Shown: one piece after another, positions 35,964-44,691 of the stretch
Numbering within the stretch: position 1 is the stretch's first letter
How the letters are laid out: the number at the start of each line of letters is the position of its first letter
Assembly: GCA_034506315.1 (NCBI GenBank)
Contig: JAPDPT010000007.1
Span: 1-64,000 of the forward strand
Reading direction: 5' to 3'
Length of the DNA stretch: 64,000 bases
Source: a candidate division KSB1 bacterium
GTDB taxonomy: Bacteria; Zhuqueibacterota; Zhuqueibacteria; Oleimicrobiales; Geothermoviventaceae
The notes under the pieces: generated by a model
What the model saw: the letters and a program-made list of their open reading frames with translations, nothing else
Databases searched by the model: none
Told to the model about the DNA's origin: nothing
Translations under genes and position numbers: made by a program

Positions 35964-38918
35964 TCAGAAGTCCACCTTCAGGCCCAGGTATACCACCCTT
36001 GGAATGTCCAGATTACGCGTGCCCAGGCCGCTGAGGTACTTGCGGGCGATGTACTCACCCATCTTGCCGTTGGTCTTCAACCAGGCCTTCCCATCCTCCG
36101 TAAGGAACCAGCCGTTGTCGTGGGGCATGCCTGTCTGAGCGAACACACCTACTACGTTCTTGCGGTTAAGGGCGTTGTAGACCCAGATGTAGGGCTTGAT
36201 CTGAACCCCGGCAATTGAGAAGGTCCGATCCACCTTCAGGTCCAGCCGATGGTACCAGGGCAGTACCGAGGAGTTGAGGGCCTCGATCGGGCGCGGGGCG
36301 TTCTGCGGGAACAGCCCCAGCGGACCCTGCTCGATCTTCGTGTAGCGGCTCCCCGAGTGGGTCACAAACAGAAGGTTGATGCCCAGATCTGCCAGAGGCC
36401 GGAACCCGAAGATCGAGGGCCCGTCGGTCTTGGTGAAGCGGATGTCTAAGTTCGCGTTGCCGACATGGTCCTGGTTATGGGCCAGGGGCGTGATGATCGT
36501 GGGGAAACGAAGTTGCTGGTCCTGCCAGGCAATATCGAAGTGGTCGCGGCTGTTCGACCCGGTGCCCATGGCCTTAGAGTAGGTGTAGTCCACACGGGCC
36601 GCAATCCGCCGCGTACGCCGCAGATTGAAGGTCAGGTTGATCCCCTTGGTCGTCCCGAAGTCCACGTTCTGCAGCTCGTAGAAGGCTCCGTAACCACGCC
36701 CCGGCTCGGGGAATTGCACGCGGATCTGGATGTAGTCCTTGATGTCCTTGTAGAAGGCGGTGATGCCGATGCTGGCGTTCTCGCCGATCTGCTGCTTGAA
36801 GCCCACCTCGTACTGGATGGTCCGCTCCGGCTTGAGGTTGGGGTTGGGCATTGTACGGGCGTTACCTCCCTGCAGGAAGCGGCCAACGGCCGTATAGCCG
36901 TCGTACATGTCGTCCAGCTGCGGCAGTTGGACGAACTTGCCGAACTGGGCGTGGAACACCGTGCGGTCGGTCACCGGGAAGCTCCAGCCGAGGCGCGGGC
37001 TCACGATGGCGTAGTTCCTCTCGTCGCCGTAGCTGATGCTATCTACCAGCCCCAAGGCGTTGATGAGAAGCCGCCGCGAGTCCTTGTAGGACCGCGTTCC
37101 ACTTGTTAGGTAGTCGACGCGGATGCCCGCGTTCAGAATCAGGTCCTTGAGTTCGATCTTGTCCTGCAGATAGAACGCGCCCCGCACGGGGTGTTTCGGT
37201 CCATCGAAGCCGCCCGTCTTCACCTTAATGCCCGTCGGGTGCGTCACCTCGTAGATCTGATCCTTGTCGATCTCGTTACCCCAGATATCGTAGCCGTAGT
37301 TGATGATCTGGTTACGGAAGATGTCGAAATCGGTGCGCGTATCGTTGGGGTCCATAGCCCGTTCGTGAAGACCAAGAGAGACCGCAGATGTGCTGTACAT
37401 GGAGTAGCGACGGATCGTGTAGTAATTGTACTCAAACCCGGTCTTCAGCTCGTTCCAGTTGTTGAACTGCCACACCAGCTGGAACTTGGGACCGAAGTTC
37501 TCCTGGGCGCTTTTCCCGTAGGTCGCCGTTACCTGACCCGGCGGAATCGGGTTCATCAATCCAAAAAGACTCAGGCTGTAGGTCCTACCCCAGTCCCGCA
37601 GCGCAGAGCGTCCGTCAGGGCCCTTATTGTACTCAGGGTCGGCGTACTTCTCAATCTGATCCCAGAGATCTGGGTCACCGTATTCCACCTTGTAGTAGAA
37701 GTAGTTGAAATTCAGGGTGTAGAACATGCGGGGGGTCAGCTGATGCGTGATGTTCAGGTAGGCGCTTCCGTCCCAGCGCTTGGTCACCTGATTCCTCTTG
37801 TAATTCCAGAGGTCATTCCAAAACGCGCCGCTCTGGGTCCGCTCGTTGTGATAGCTGCCACCCAGCTTGAAGCGCATGTCCCTGAGCTCGTACACCACGT
37901 TCCCGTTGACGGTGTTCGCGCGGTAGCTGTAGCCGGGGAAACGCCCAGGGGGTAGGTCAATCTTGAAGTGGAACTCCCGATACGCAGGCGATCCAGGAAC
38001 CCCGTAGGTCAGGACCGTGTCGATCTTGAATCGTTCCGTGTGGAAACTTGGCTGCCCGCGATTGTAATCCCGCTGGAGGGCTACAAAGAAGCGACCTCGT
38101 CCGTTGGTGAAGGGAACCGGGCCGCCAAAGGTACCGACGTACTGGTTGATACCCCAGGTCTGGATGCCCAGGTACTTGTCATCCTTGCCGTCGAACACCT
38201 CATCGGAGTACATCTCGACGCTGCCGCTGTACTTGCGTCCGCCGGTCTTTGTGGTCGCAATCAGGACTCCGGCATTGGCGAACCCGTACTCCGCCTCAAA
38301 ACCACCCTCGTGGAATTCCGCTTCCTCGATGGCGTTGTGGATTACCGACAGGGCGTTGGTGGCACCGTCGCGAAGGCGAGTGGTCATGACCCCGTCGATG
38401 TAAGCCACGTTCTCATCGCTGCGGCCGCCACGGACATGGGATCCCTCCACCACCGCCGACGAAAGGTTCATCACCGTGGTGATGCCGCGCATGGGAACGT
38501 GTTCAAGTTCCTCCGAGCTCACCACCTTCACGGTGTTGGTCACGTTCTTCGGCACCAGCGGCCGTTCCGCTACGATGGTGACCTCTCGGCCCTCGATCAC
38601 TGTCTGCTGCATCTCGAAGTTCACTTCGGTGGTGCGGTCCACGTGAACGCGGATGTTCTGGATGGTCACCGTCTCGTAGCCGATGTACTGGGCACGGACG
38701 CTGTAGGTACCGACCGGCACATTCAGGATCACGTAAAACCCCTTCTCGTCGGTAGCCGCACCCATCAGCGTCCCTTCGATCACGACATTCACTCCCGGGA
38801 GCGGCTCTTTCGTGTCCTTGTCCACCACACGCCCGGCGATCTTCCCGGTTGTGGCGGCCTGCAAAAACGCCGGCAGCAAGGTGAGGACAAGGCCCACTAC
38901 CACCCACTTAGCACGCAT
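35964..38918 (-). CDS. TonB-dependent outer-membrane receptor with carboxypeptidase-regulatory N-terminal domain
   Basis: A 984-residue outer-membrane protein. After a signal peptide (residues 1 to about 21) comes a CarboxypepD_reg-like domain (GKIAGRVVDKDTKEPLPGVNV, about 24-110). A plug domain follows (about 115-240, with RGGRSDENVAYIDGV), then a 22-strand barrel to the C-terminal Phe. It imports a ligand using the proton-motive force through TonB. The substrate is unknown and no SusD homologue follows. I took the ATG at 38918 (GGGAGGT six bases upstream) over an in-frame codon at 38936. It is first in its operon, behind a near-consensus promoter, so it is probably abundant. Confidence 0.9.
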   Translation of the reverse strand: MRAKWVVVGLVLTLLPAFLQAATTGKIAGRVVDKDTKEPLPGVNVVIEGTLMGAATDEKGFYVILNVPVGTYSVRAQYIGYETVTIQNIRVHVDRTTEVNFEMQQTVIEGREVTIVAERPLVPKNVTNTVKVVSSEELEHVPMRGITTVMNLSSAVVEGSHVRGGRSDENVAYIDGVMTTRLRDGATNALSVIHNAIEEAEFHEGGFEAEYGFANAGVLIATTKTGGRKYSGSVEMYSDEVFDGKDDKYLGIQTWGINQYVGTFGGPVPFTNGRGRFFVALQRDYNRGQPSFHTERFKIDTVLTYGVPGSPAYREFHFKIDLPPGRFPGYSYRANTVNGNVVYELRDMRFKLGGSYHNERTQSGAFWNDLWNYKRNQVTKRWDGSAYLNITHQLTPRMFYTLNFNYFYYKVEYGDPDLWDQIEKYADPEYNKGPDGRSALRDWGRTYSLSLFGLMNPIPPGQVTATYGKSAQENFGPKFQLVWQFNNWNELKTGFEYNYYTIRRYSMYSTSAVSLGLHERAMDPNDTRTDFDIFRNQIINYGYDIWGNEIDKDQIYEVTHPTGIKVKTGGFDGPKHPVRGAFYLQDKIELKDLILNAGIRVDYLTSGTRSYKDSRRLLINALGLVDSISYGDERNYAIVSPRLGWSFPVTDRTVFHAQFGKFVQLPQLDDMYDGYTAVGRFLQGGNARTMPNPNLKPERTIQYEVGFKQQIGENASIGITAFYKDIKDYIQIRVQFPEPGRGYGAFYELQNVDFGTTKGINLTFNLRRTRRIAARVDYTYSKAMGTGSNSRDHFDIAWQDQQLRFPTIITPLAHNQDHVGNANLDIRFTKTDGPSIFGFRPLADLGINLLFVTHSGSRYTKIEQGPLGLFPQNAPRPIEALNSSVLPWYHRLDLKVDRTFSIAGVQIKPYIWVYNALNRKNVVGVFAQTGMPHDNGWFLTEDGKAWLKTNGKMGEYIARKYLSGLGTRNLDIPRVVYLGLKVDF

Positions 38919-39338
38919 AGGCTGACCTCCCTTCACCTCATGTGAACCTCAGCCCTTTGCCTGATTCCAGGCGAGCGGGAAATAGCACGGTCCGGGCACC
39001 CACAAGGACGGGAATGTCCACTGTAAGCCCCTCAATTGGCAGGACAATCGCGAGGGATCCCCCACACCAGGGAAGCCCGGACTTCTTCCCTCTCCGCCTC
39101 CGAAGGAACACCGATCCTCCCTCTCCTCACGTCTTAACTTCCTTCGCGGCGGCAAAAATCTAACATGGACCTGCTTTCTTGTCAAGGGATTTTTCGTTCT
39201 ACGCCCAAACAATGAAGTTGGCCGTGCCTGCCCTTCCCTTCGGAACGCCACCGGGGCATTCAACGTACAAGGCAGCGTAGGTGGGCTCGTAAGGCGTAAG
39301 CTACCTCCCAGGGGATCCAATGGCGACAGGTGGAAACG
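38919..39338. other. Intergenic region between divergent TonB receptor and activase genes
   Basis: 420 bp. It holds the minus-strand promoter at 39157-39185 and a roughly 230-nt receptor leader in which I find no cobalamin or other riboswitch core. No clear plus-strand promoter for the activase gene is visible. Confidence 0.5.
39157..39185 (-). promoter_or_regulatory. Strong sigma70-type promoter of the TonB receptor operon
   Basis: On the minus strand, TTGACA (39180-39185), a 17-bp spacer and TAGATT (39157-39162), with a T-rich stretch downstream of the -10. Transcription should start near 39150. Confidence 0.65.
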
Positions 39339-42300
39339 ATGGACGACGCCCCTCTCTGGTTCGTTGGTCTCGATGTCGGCTCCGCTTTCGTGCACGTAGC
39401 GATCCTCGACCCCCACGGCAAGCTCCACCATACCCGCTCGGTCCCCCATCAGGGCAACATTGCCCACACCGTCCGCTCCGTCCTTCGGGAGTGGAAGGGT
39501 AAGATTGCGGGGCTCGGGGTCAACCTGAGGGGGGAGCGATCCCTCGGGTTCGCTCCGGGCGTGGACGATCAGACGGCCGTCGTGCAGGGGCTACGCCACC
39601 TGGGTTGGAAGACGCCGGCGATCCTGCACATCGGCGCCGAGAGATTCTACCTGATCCGTATTGACGAACGCGGCCATTACCTGGGCGCTGTGTCGAATAC
39701 GGGTTGCGCCTCCGGTACCGGTTCCTTTCTGGACCAGCAGGCAAGCCGGCTTGAGCTGGAAGGGGCGCAGGAGCTGGCTCAGCTTGCCCTCACATTCCGC
39801 GGCTCGCCCCCTCCGGTGGCCACACGCTGCGCTGTCTTCGCCAAGACCGACATTATCCACGCCCAGCAGAAGGGCTACAGCTTAGAGGCCATCTGCGCCG
39901 GAATCTGCCGCGGAGCAGCACGCAATGTGGCCGACCTGATCACTGGCGCGCGAGAACTCCCGGACCGGATCGTCCTGACCGGAGGAGTGGCCCTAAATCG
40001 CAAGATAGTGGAAGAGCTCCGATTTCTGCTGGGCAAAGAGATCCTCGTTCCCCAGGAGCCCCAATGTGTCCCGGCAGTCGGTCTGGCATCCTTAGCCCTC
40101 CGGGAAAGAAGGCCATGGGACAGCGAGTTGCTCGAGAGCTTCTTGGCCTGCCCCGTGCTGCCATCCACGTCCGCCAGGAAGTACCACTACCCGCCCCTTG
40201 CCAATATCCCTTACCGGCGGGAAGCCTGTCCCCTGGACTGGAAAGGCGTCATCGACGAGGTGGAGGTCGAGCTATACACTCCCCTTCGCCCAGGGCAATC
40301 CTACGCCGGCTATCTGGGAATCGACATCGGCTCCACCAGCACGAAGGCCGCGCTGCTCGACGCACAGGGAACGGTGCTCTTGTCCCTCTATACCCGCACG
40401 CAAGGACAACCCATCGCTGCCGTCCAACGCCTTTTCCGGATCTTTCACCGACTCGAGGAGAGCCGGGGGGTTCGCTTCTCCCTCCTTGCGTGTGGCACTA
40501 CCGGCTCCGGGCGAAAGTTGATCCGCAAGGTCCTGGCTGCAGACCTGGCGGTGGACGAGATCACAGCGCACGCCCGGGCTGCGCGCGAGCTCCGACCCGA
40601 CGTGGACACGATCCTGGAAATCGGCGGTCAGGACTCCAAGTTCACTGTGCTCCGGAACGGTCGCGTGACGTTCTCCGTCATGAACTTCGTCTGCGCCGCA
40701 GGCACCGGAAGCTTTCTCGAGGAGCAGGCGCGGCGGCTCGGGGTAGACCTGGAGGAATACGCGAAGCTCGCCGAGCAGGCGTCGGCCCCGCTGACCAGCG
40801 ACCGCTGCACGGTGTTCATGGAAAGGGACCTGAATTACCTCCTGAGCCAAGGATACAGCCGCGAGGAACTCCTTGCGGCCGCCATTCATTCGGTGCGGGA
40901 CAACTACCTGACGAAAGTGGCCAACCTGCAAAGGATCGGCCGGGTGATCGTCTTTCAGGGGGCTACAGGCAGGAACGCCGCTCTGGTAAAGGCCTTCGAA
41001 CACAAGCTGGGCAAACCCGTTTACGTCTCCCCTTATTGCCACGTAGCGGGTGCAGTCGGCGTCGCTCTTCTGCTACGAGACAAGGGAATCAGGCTCAACC
41101 CGAATTTCCGGCACCGGTTCCACCAGGTGCGGATTGAGACCCGGGAGGAAGTCTGTCCTCACTGCACCAATCACTGCAAGATTACTCGGGTTCAGATAGG
41201 GCAGGAGAGCATCGGCTGGGGTTATCTCTGCGGGCGCGAAGATTCGGATACGCGGCCCAGGCGGGAAGCCAGCGGCCTGAATCACGTCCGCGCCTACCGG
41301 AGGATGTTGTTCGAAACGGCCCAGGCAGAGCCAGACACATCATTGTCCAGGGCTGTGCCCCTCCTTTCGTTCCCCCTGGTTCGCGCCAAGCTCGCCCATC
41401 CCCAATTGCCGTCCCTCCTCACGCGGCGGAGAGAGTTACCTCCTACGGACAGGCGCAAACTGCGCTTCGGTATCCCCTGTACCCTCTACTACCTGGATAC
41501 CCTCCCCCTCTGGCGAACTTTCTTCCAGCGGATGGGATTTGTCCCTGTCTCGGTCGTTCCGAGGGCGGAGACGCTGGAACGCGGACGCTCGATCGTGGGC
41601 GCAGATTTCTGTACCCCGTTGACCCTCCTCCACGGACACGTGGCTGAGCTCGCAGATCGATGCGACTACCTTTTCCTGCCGGTCCTTTTCCGGGGCGGGC
41701 AGGAAGGTCCTCCCAAGCACTACTGCTACTACTCGAATTACGCCACCGCGCTGCTCTTGAACAACCCCCGGCTGCATTTGGAGGGGAAAGTCCTGGCTCC
41801 CGTCCTGGAGCTCAGCCATGGGCCTGAGGAAATCGTCCGGGCCTTCCGGGGGAGCTTGCCTCCGGACCTAAGGGATCTGTTCCCCCAGGGCGTCACCGAA
41901 CGTGCCTGGAAGGAGGCGCTCAGCTGGTTCAAGAGCCGGCTCGAGGAGCAAACCCAGCGCTTTCGGGAGCTACGAGAACAGCTCTCCGATTTCGGCATCG
42001 TGCTCTTAGGAAGGCCGTACATCGCCCTCGACGATCGGCTGAGCCACCGTGTGGCCGAACGCCTGGCCGAAGCCGGGATCCCCGTCTTCTACCAGGAGAT
42101 GCTCCCTTTGGAGGAAACGGAAACGCCGGTAGCCGCTGACTACCTTCGCTGGAATCACTGGCGCTACGGCGAAAGGATTCTGCGCGCCGCCGAATTCGTG
42201 GCCCGCGACGAGAAGCTTTTCCCCATCTACCTGACCGCGTTCAAGTGTTCGCCGGATTCCTTCCTCATCCCCTACTTCCGGGAGATCATGGACCGGTACG

Positions 42301-43649
42301 ACAAGCCCTACCTAATCCTTCAGATCGATGATCACAGCTCGGCCGAGGGGTTCGAGACGCGTCTGGAGGCTGCCGTCGAATCCTTCCGGAACTTCCGGCG
42401 GTCGGTGCAGGTAGCGCAGCCCGTTCGCATCCAGACCAGCTCGTGGCCACGGCGCCGAACCTACCTTTTCCCGAACTACGACCCGTTGAGCACGGAACTG
42501 ATCGCTGCCGCCTTCCGGCGTCGCGGTCTCGAGGCGATCCCGCTGGAGGAGACCGAGGAGACAGTCCAGGCCTCGGTGCGCCATAACGATGGCCAGTGCT
42601 TGCCCTTCAGCGCGCTTCTGCAGGCCATCCAGCACACGGTGCAGAAGCACGGTCTGGATCCCGGCCGCACCGGCTTCTTCCTCAACGCCTTGTGTGACCT
42701 CTCCTGCAACCTGCCGCAGTACCCTGCCCTAATGAAGCAGATGCTCGAAAAGCTGGGCAACGGGCTGGAACAGCTGGAGGTGCTGGCAATCGGAACGACG
42801 TTCCAGGGCATGCCCCTTCCCCTGCTTGTGGACATCTACTGCGGCTATCTCCTTGGTGGGCTTCTGCAAAAGCTCGTCTGCAAGGTACGGCCACGCGAAC
42901 GCAACCGCGGCGATTGTGATGAGGTCCTTGCCCTGGCAGTTCAGCGCCTTCGCGATGCCTTCGAGCAGGGGAGCTCCAAAGAGTTGGCCTTCGAAGACGT
43001 CGTAGAACGCTTCGCGGCCGTTCCCCTGGACCGGACCAAGGTCAAGTTGCCCAAGGTGGCGATTATCGGCGACCTCTACATCCGCGACAATTACGTATTC
43101 AACCAGAACCTGATCCAAGAGCTCGAGAGGATGGGGGCGGAAGCGATCACTACGCCCTACAGCTTTCTGATCCGGCTGCTCGCCGTCAAACACTTCCACG
43201 GCCTGGCGACGAACCACCGGTACGCCAACCTGGCCATCGACAAATCCCTGCTCACGGCCTTCACTTATTACGACCGTAAGTTCACCCGGATTAGCTTCCC
43301 GGTGCTGCGCGAACCCCTGCCCAAGTACGACTCCTCGCTCCTGACGTACTTGCAGCGCTACCATCTGGACTACCGCCATCCCGGCGAGACCTCGCAGAAT
43401 CTGATGAAGATCTTCCACCTCCTCGAACAGTTCCCGGACATCCGCCTGTTCGTGCACGTCAACCCGGTATTCTGCTGCCCCGGGCTGGTAAGCGAGGCCA
43501 TCTTCCGGAAGGTGGAGGAGGACATCGGCGTACCCATCGTGTCGATCGTGTACGATGGAACGCGGGGTGACCAGAACCAGGTGCTCCGCCCCTATCTGCA
43601 CTTCCTCCGTGAAGAAACCCGGGTGCACAGGCAAAGCCAGGCCGTGTAG
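39339..43649 (+). CDS. Double BadF/BcrA-type acyl-CoA dehydratase activase fused to DUF2229 and dehydratase-like domains
   Basis: A 1,436-residue cytoplasmic protein. Two ASKHA ATPase domains lie in tandem: 1-260 (GLDVGSAFVHVA, NTGCASGTGSF, TGGVALNRK) and 325-590 (GIDIGSTSTKAALL, GGQDSKF, NFVCAAGTGSF). Each has the two cysteines that in HgdC hold the [4Fe-4S] cluster (C123 and C164; C452 and C490). A DUF2229 region (about 700-930) and a dehydratase beta-like C-terminal region (about 1000-1430) follow. Related activases use ATP to drive one electron to a very low potential for 2-hydroxyacyl-CoA dehydratases or double-cubane reductases. The substrate of the large fused type is not known to me. 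The ATG at 39339, with AGGTGG before it, is preferred to the GTG at 39330. Confidence 0.85.
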   Translation: MDDAPLWFVGLDVGSAFVHVAILDPHGKLHHTRSVPHQGNIAHTVRSVLREWKGKIAGLGVNLRGERSLGFAPGVDDQTAVVQGLRHLGWKTPAILHIGAERFYLIRIDERGHYLGAVSNTGCASGTGSFLDQQASRLELEGAQELAQLALTFRGSPPPVATRCAVFAKTDIIHAQQKGYSLEAICAGICRGAARNVADLITGARELPDRIVLTGGVALNRKIVEELRFLLGKEILVPQEPQCVPAVGLASLALRERRPWDSELLESFLACPVLPSTSARKYHYPPLANIPYRREACPLDWKGVIDEVEVELYTPLRPGQSYAGYLGIDIGSTSTKAALLDAQGTVLLSLYTRTQGQPIAAVQRLFRIFHRLEESRGVRFSLLACGTTGSGRKLIRKVLAADLAVDEITAHARAARELRPDVDTILEIGGQDSKFTVLRNGRVTFSVMNFVCAAGTGSFLEEQARRLGVDLEEYAKLAEQASAPLTSDRCTVFMERDLNYLLSQGYSREELLAAAIHSVRDNYLTKVANLQRIGRVIVFQGATGRNAALVKAFEHKLGKPVYVSPYCHVAGAVGVALLLRDKGIRLNPNFRHRFHQVRIETREEVCPHCTNHCKITRVQIGQESIGWGYLCGREDSDTRPRREASGLNHVRAYRRMLFETAQAEPDTSLSRAVPLLSFPLVRAKLAHPQLPSLLTRRRELPPTDRRKLRFGIPCTLYYLDTLPLWRTFFQRMGFVPVSVVPRAETLERGRSIVGADFCTPLTLLHGHVAELADRCDYLFLPVLFRGGQEGPPKHYCYYSNYATALLLNNPRLHLEGKVLAPVLELSHGPEEIVRAFRGSLPPDLRDLFPQGVTERAWKEALSWFKSRLEEQTQRFRELREQLSDFGIVLLGRPYIALDDRLSHRVAERLAEAGIPVFYQEMLPLEETETPVAADYLRWNHWRYGERILRAAEFVARDEKLFPIYLTAFKCSPDSFLIPYFREIMDRYDKPYLILQIDDHSSAEGFETRLEAAVESFRNFRRSVQVAQPVRIQTSSWPRRRTYLFPNYDPLSTELIAAAFRRRGLEAIPLEETEETVQASVRHNDGQCLPFSALLQAIQHTVQKHGLDPGRTGFFLNALCDLSCNLPQYPALMKQMLEKLGNGLEQLEVLAIGTTFQGMPLPLLVDIYCGYLLGGLLQKLVCKVRPRERNRGDCDEVLALAVQRLRDAFEQGSSKELAFEDVVERFAAVPLDRTKVKLPKVAIIGDLYIRDNYVFNQNLIQELERMGAEAITTPYSFLIRLLAVKHFHGLATNHRYANLAIDKSLLTAFTYYDRKFTRISFPVLREPLPKYDSSLLTYLQRYHLDYRHPGETSQNLMKIFHLLEQFPDIRLFVHVNPVFCCPGLVSEAIFRKVEEDIGVPIVSIVYDGTRGDQNQVLRPYLHFLREETRVHRQSQAV

Positions 43650-43760
43650 ATTTACAGAGCTCCCGACCGCTCCAGCGGCCAAGACGGGCGGGGCAGGCGG
43701 CCACCCGCCGAGCCCTGTTCGGGAGAGGAGGATTAGCTGGGGGTTCCCCTTTCCGGCGGC

Positions 43761-44462
43761 TCAGCGCGAGGGCTCGTCCACGCGCAACAGGCGCTGACGA
43801 AAAGCCAGGGCAACCGGATTCGAATGGGCATCTGCCCGCCACAGGAGGAGTGACACACGGTCCACGGCGTAGTCGAGGGGGGCGAACGCCACCAATCCGC
43901 TCGTGATCTCCTCGCTGGCAGCTTCCCCCCAGCGGAGGTACGTACCGGCGAGAAGGACCTCTGCTTCGTCCAGGAGGGAGGGACGATCGCGCCAGTCCTG
44001 CTGCAGCCTCGCCAGGATGCTCCGCGGCCCCTCGTCGGGGTAACGGTATGCGGGCAAGCTATCTCCCTGGTCGGTAACGAGAACAAGATCGCGCAGGGCC
44101 CGCAGACAGCCTCGCCCACCGGACACGGCGACGTGGAATACCGCGAAGCGCGGGGGTGTGTAGCCCAACTCGGGATCAACCCAATTTCCGTAGGTGTACG
44201 GGTTGGCCGAATTCGCGCCCCGGAAGGACACGTCCAGAAAGCGTCGGTTGAGTTCGCCGTCCGGCAACGGCTCCACTTCCAGTCTGCACTCGCCCAAGCT
44301 GAGCCGGTAACCCCGAGCCAGAACCTCAACCCCACTCTGCTTGGACAGGGTCCCTTCTGCATCGGGGAGAAGAACGGCCTCCACCCGGACCCATTTCGGC
44401 GCCTGACCCGCGCACCCGATCACGAGGATGCCGAACAGAGCAAACAAACCTCTTCTGCGCAT
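43761..44462 (-). CDS. Lipoprotein of unknown function
   Basis: A 233-residue protein with a lipoprotein signal, MRRRGLFALFGILVIGC, cysteine at 17. The mature part is mostly beta-strand-like, with no domain that I recognise. A segment YTYGNWVDPELGYTPPRFAVFHVAV may belong to a small binding fold. The ATG at 44462 is preferred because it places the signal sequence at the very N-terminus. Divergent from the GH20 gene and convergent with the activase gene. Confidence 0.65.
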   Translation of the reverse strand: MRRRGLFALFGILVIGCAGQAPKWVRVEAVLLPDAEGTLSKQSGVEVLARGYRLSLGECRLEVEPLPDGELNRRFLDVSFRGANSANPYTYGNWVDPELGYTPPRFAVFHVAVSGGRGCLRALRDLVLVTDQGDSLPAYRYPDEGPRSILARLQQDWRDRPSLLDEAEVLLAGTYLRWGEAASEEITSGLVAFAPLDYAVDRVSLLLWRADAHSNPVALAFRQRLLRVDEPSR

Positions 44463-44504
44463 TGCTCCACCTTGTGCTATGGGGATCCCTCTCAAGCCGT
44501 GTAC

Positions 44505-44533
44505 ATCTTACCGAATTGGCCTCACGCCCGCAA
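44505..44533 (-). promoter_or_regulatory. Candidate promoter for the 43761-44462 lipoprotein
   Basis: On the minus strand, TTGCGG (44528-44533), 17 bp, TAAGAT (44505-44510). The -35 is weak and the -10 moderate. Confidence 0.35.
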
Positions 44534-44573
44534 GCGCTAAATGGGGGCGCCGTGGGCAAGAAGCTCCGCGCTG

Positions 44574-44602
44574 TTGATATTCTCGGGGCAATGTCCTATG
44601 TT
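44574..44602 (+). promoter_or_regulatory. Promoter for the GH20 gene
   Basis: TTGATA at 44574-44579, 17 bp, TATGTT at 44597-44602. Start expected near 44609, giving a leader of about 83 nt. Confidence 0.5.
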
Positions 44603-44691
44603 AGCGCCGAAGGGCTGGCCTTCAGCCGCGCGCCCGAATCCCAAGAAAGCGTGGGTCGCCAGGGGAGGGCGGAATCGAACGGAGGAGAGAG

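Noticed and set aside
38919-39150. Cobalamin riboswitch in the TonB receptor leader
   Set aside because: The leader is long enough, but the B12-box and the conserved core around it are not present.
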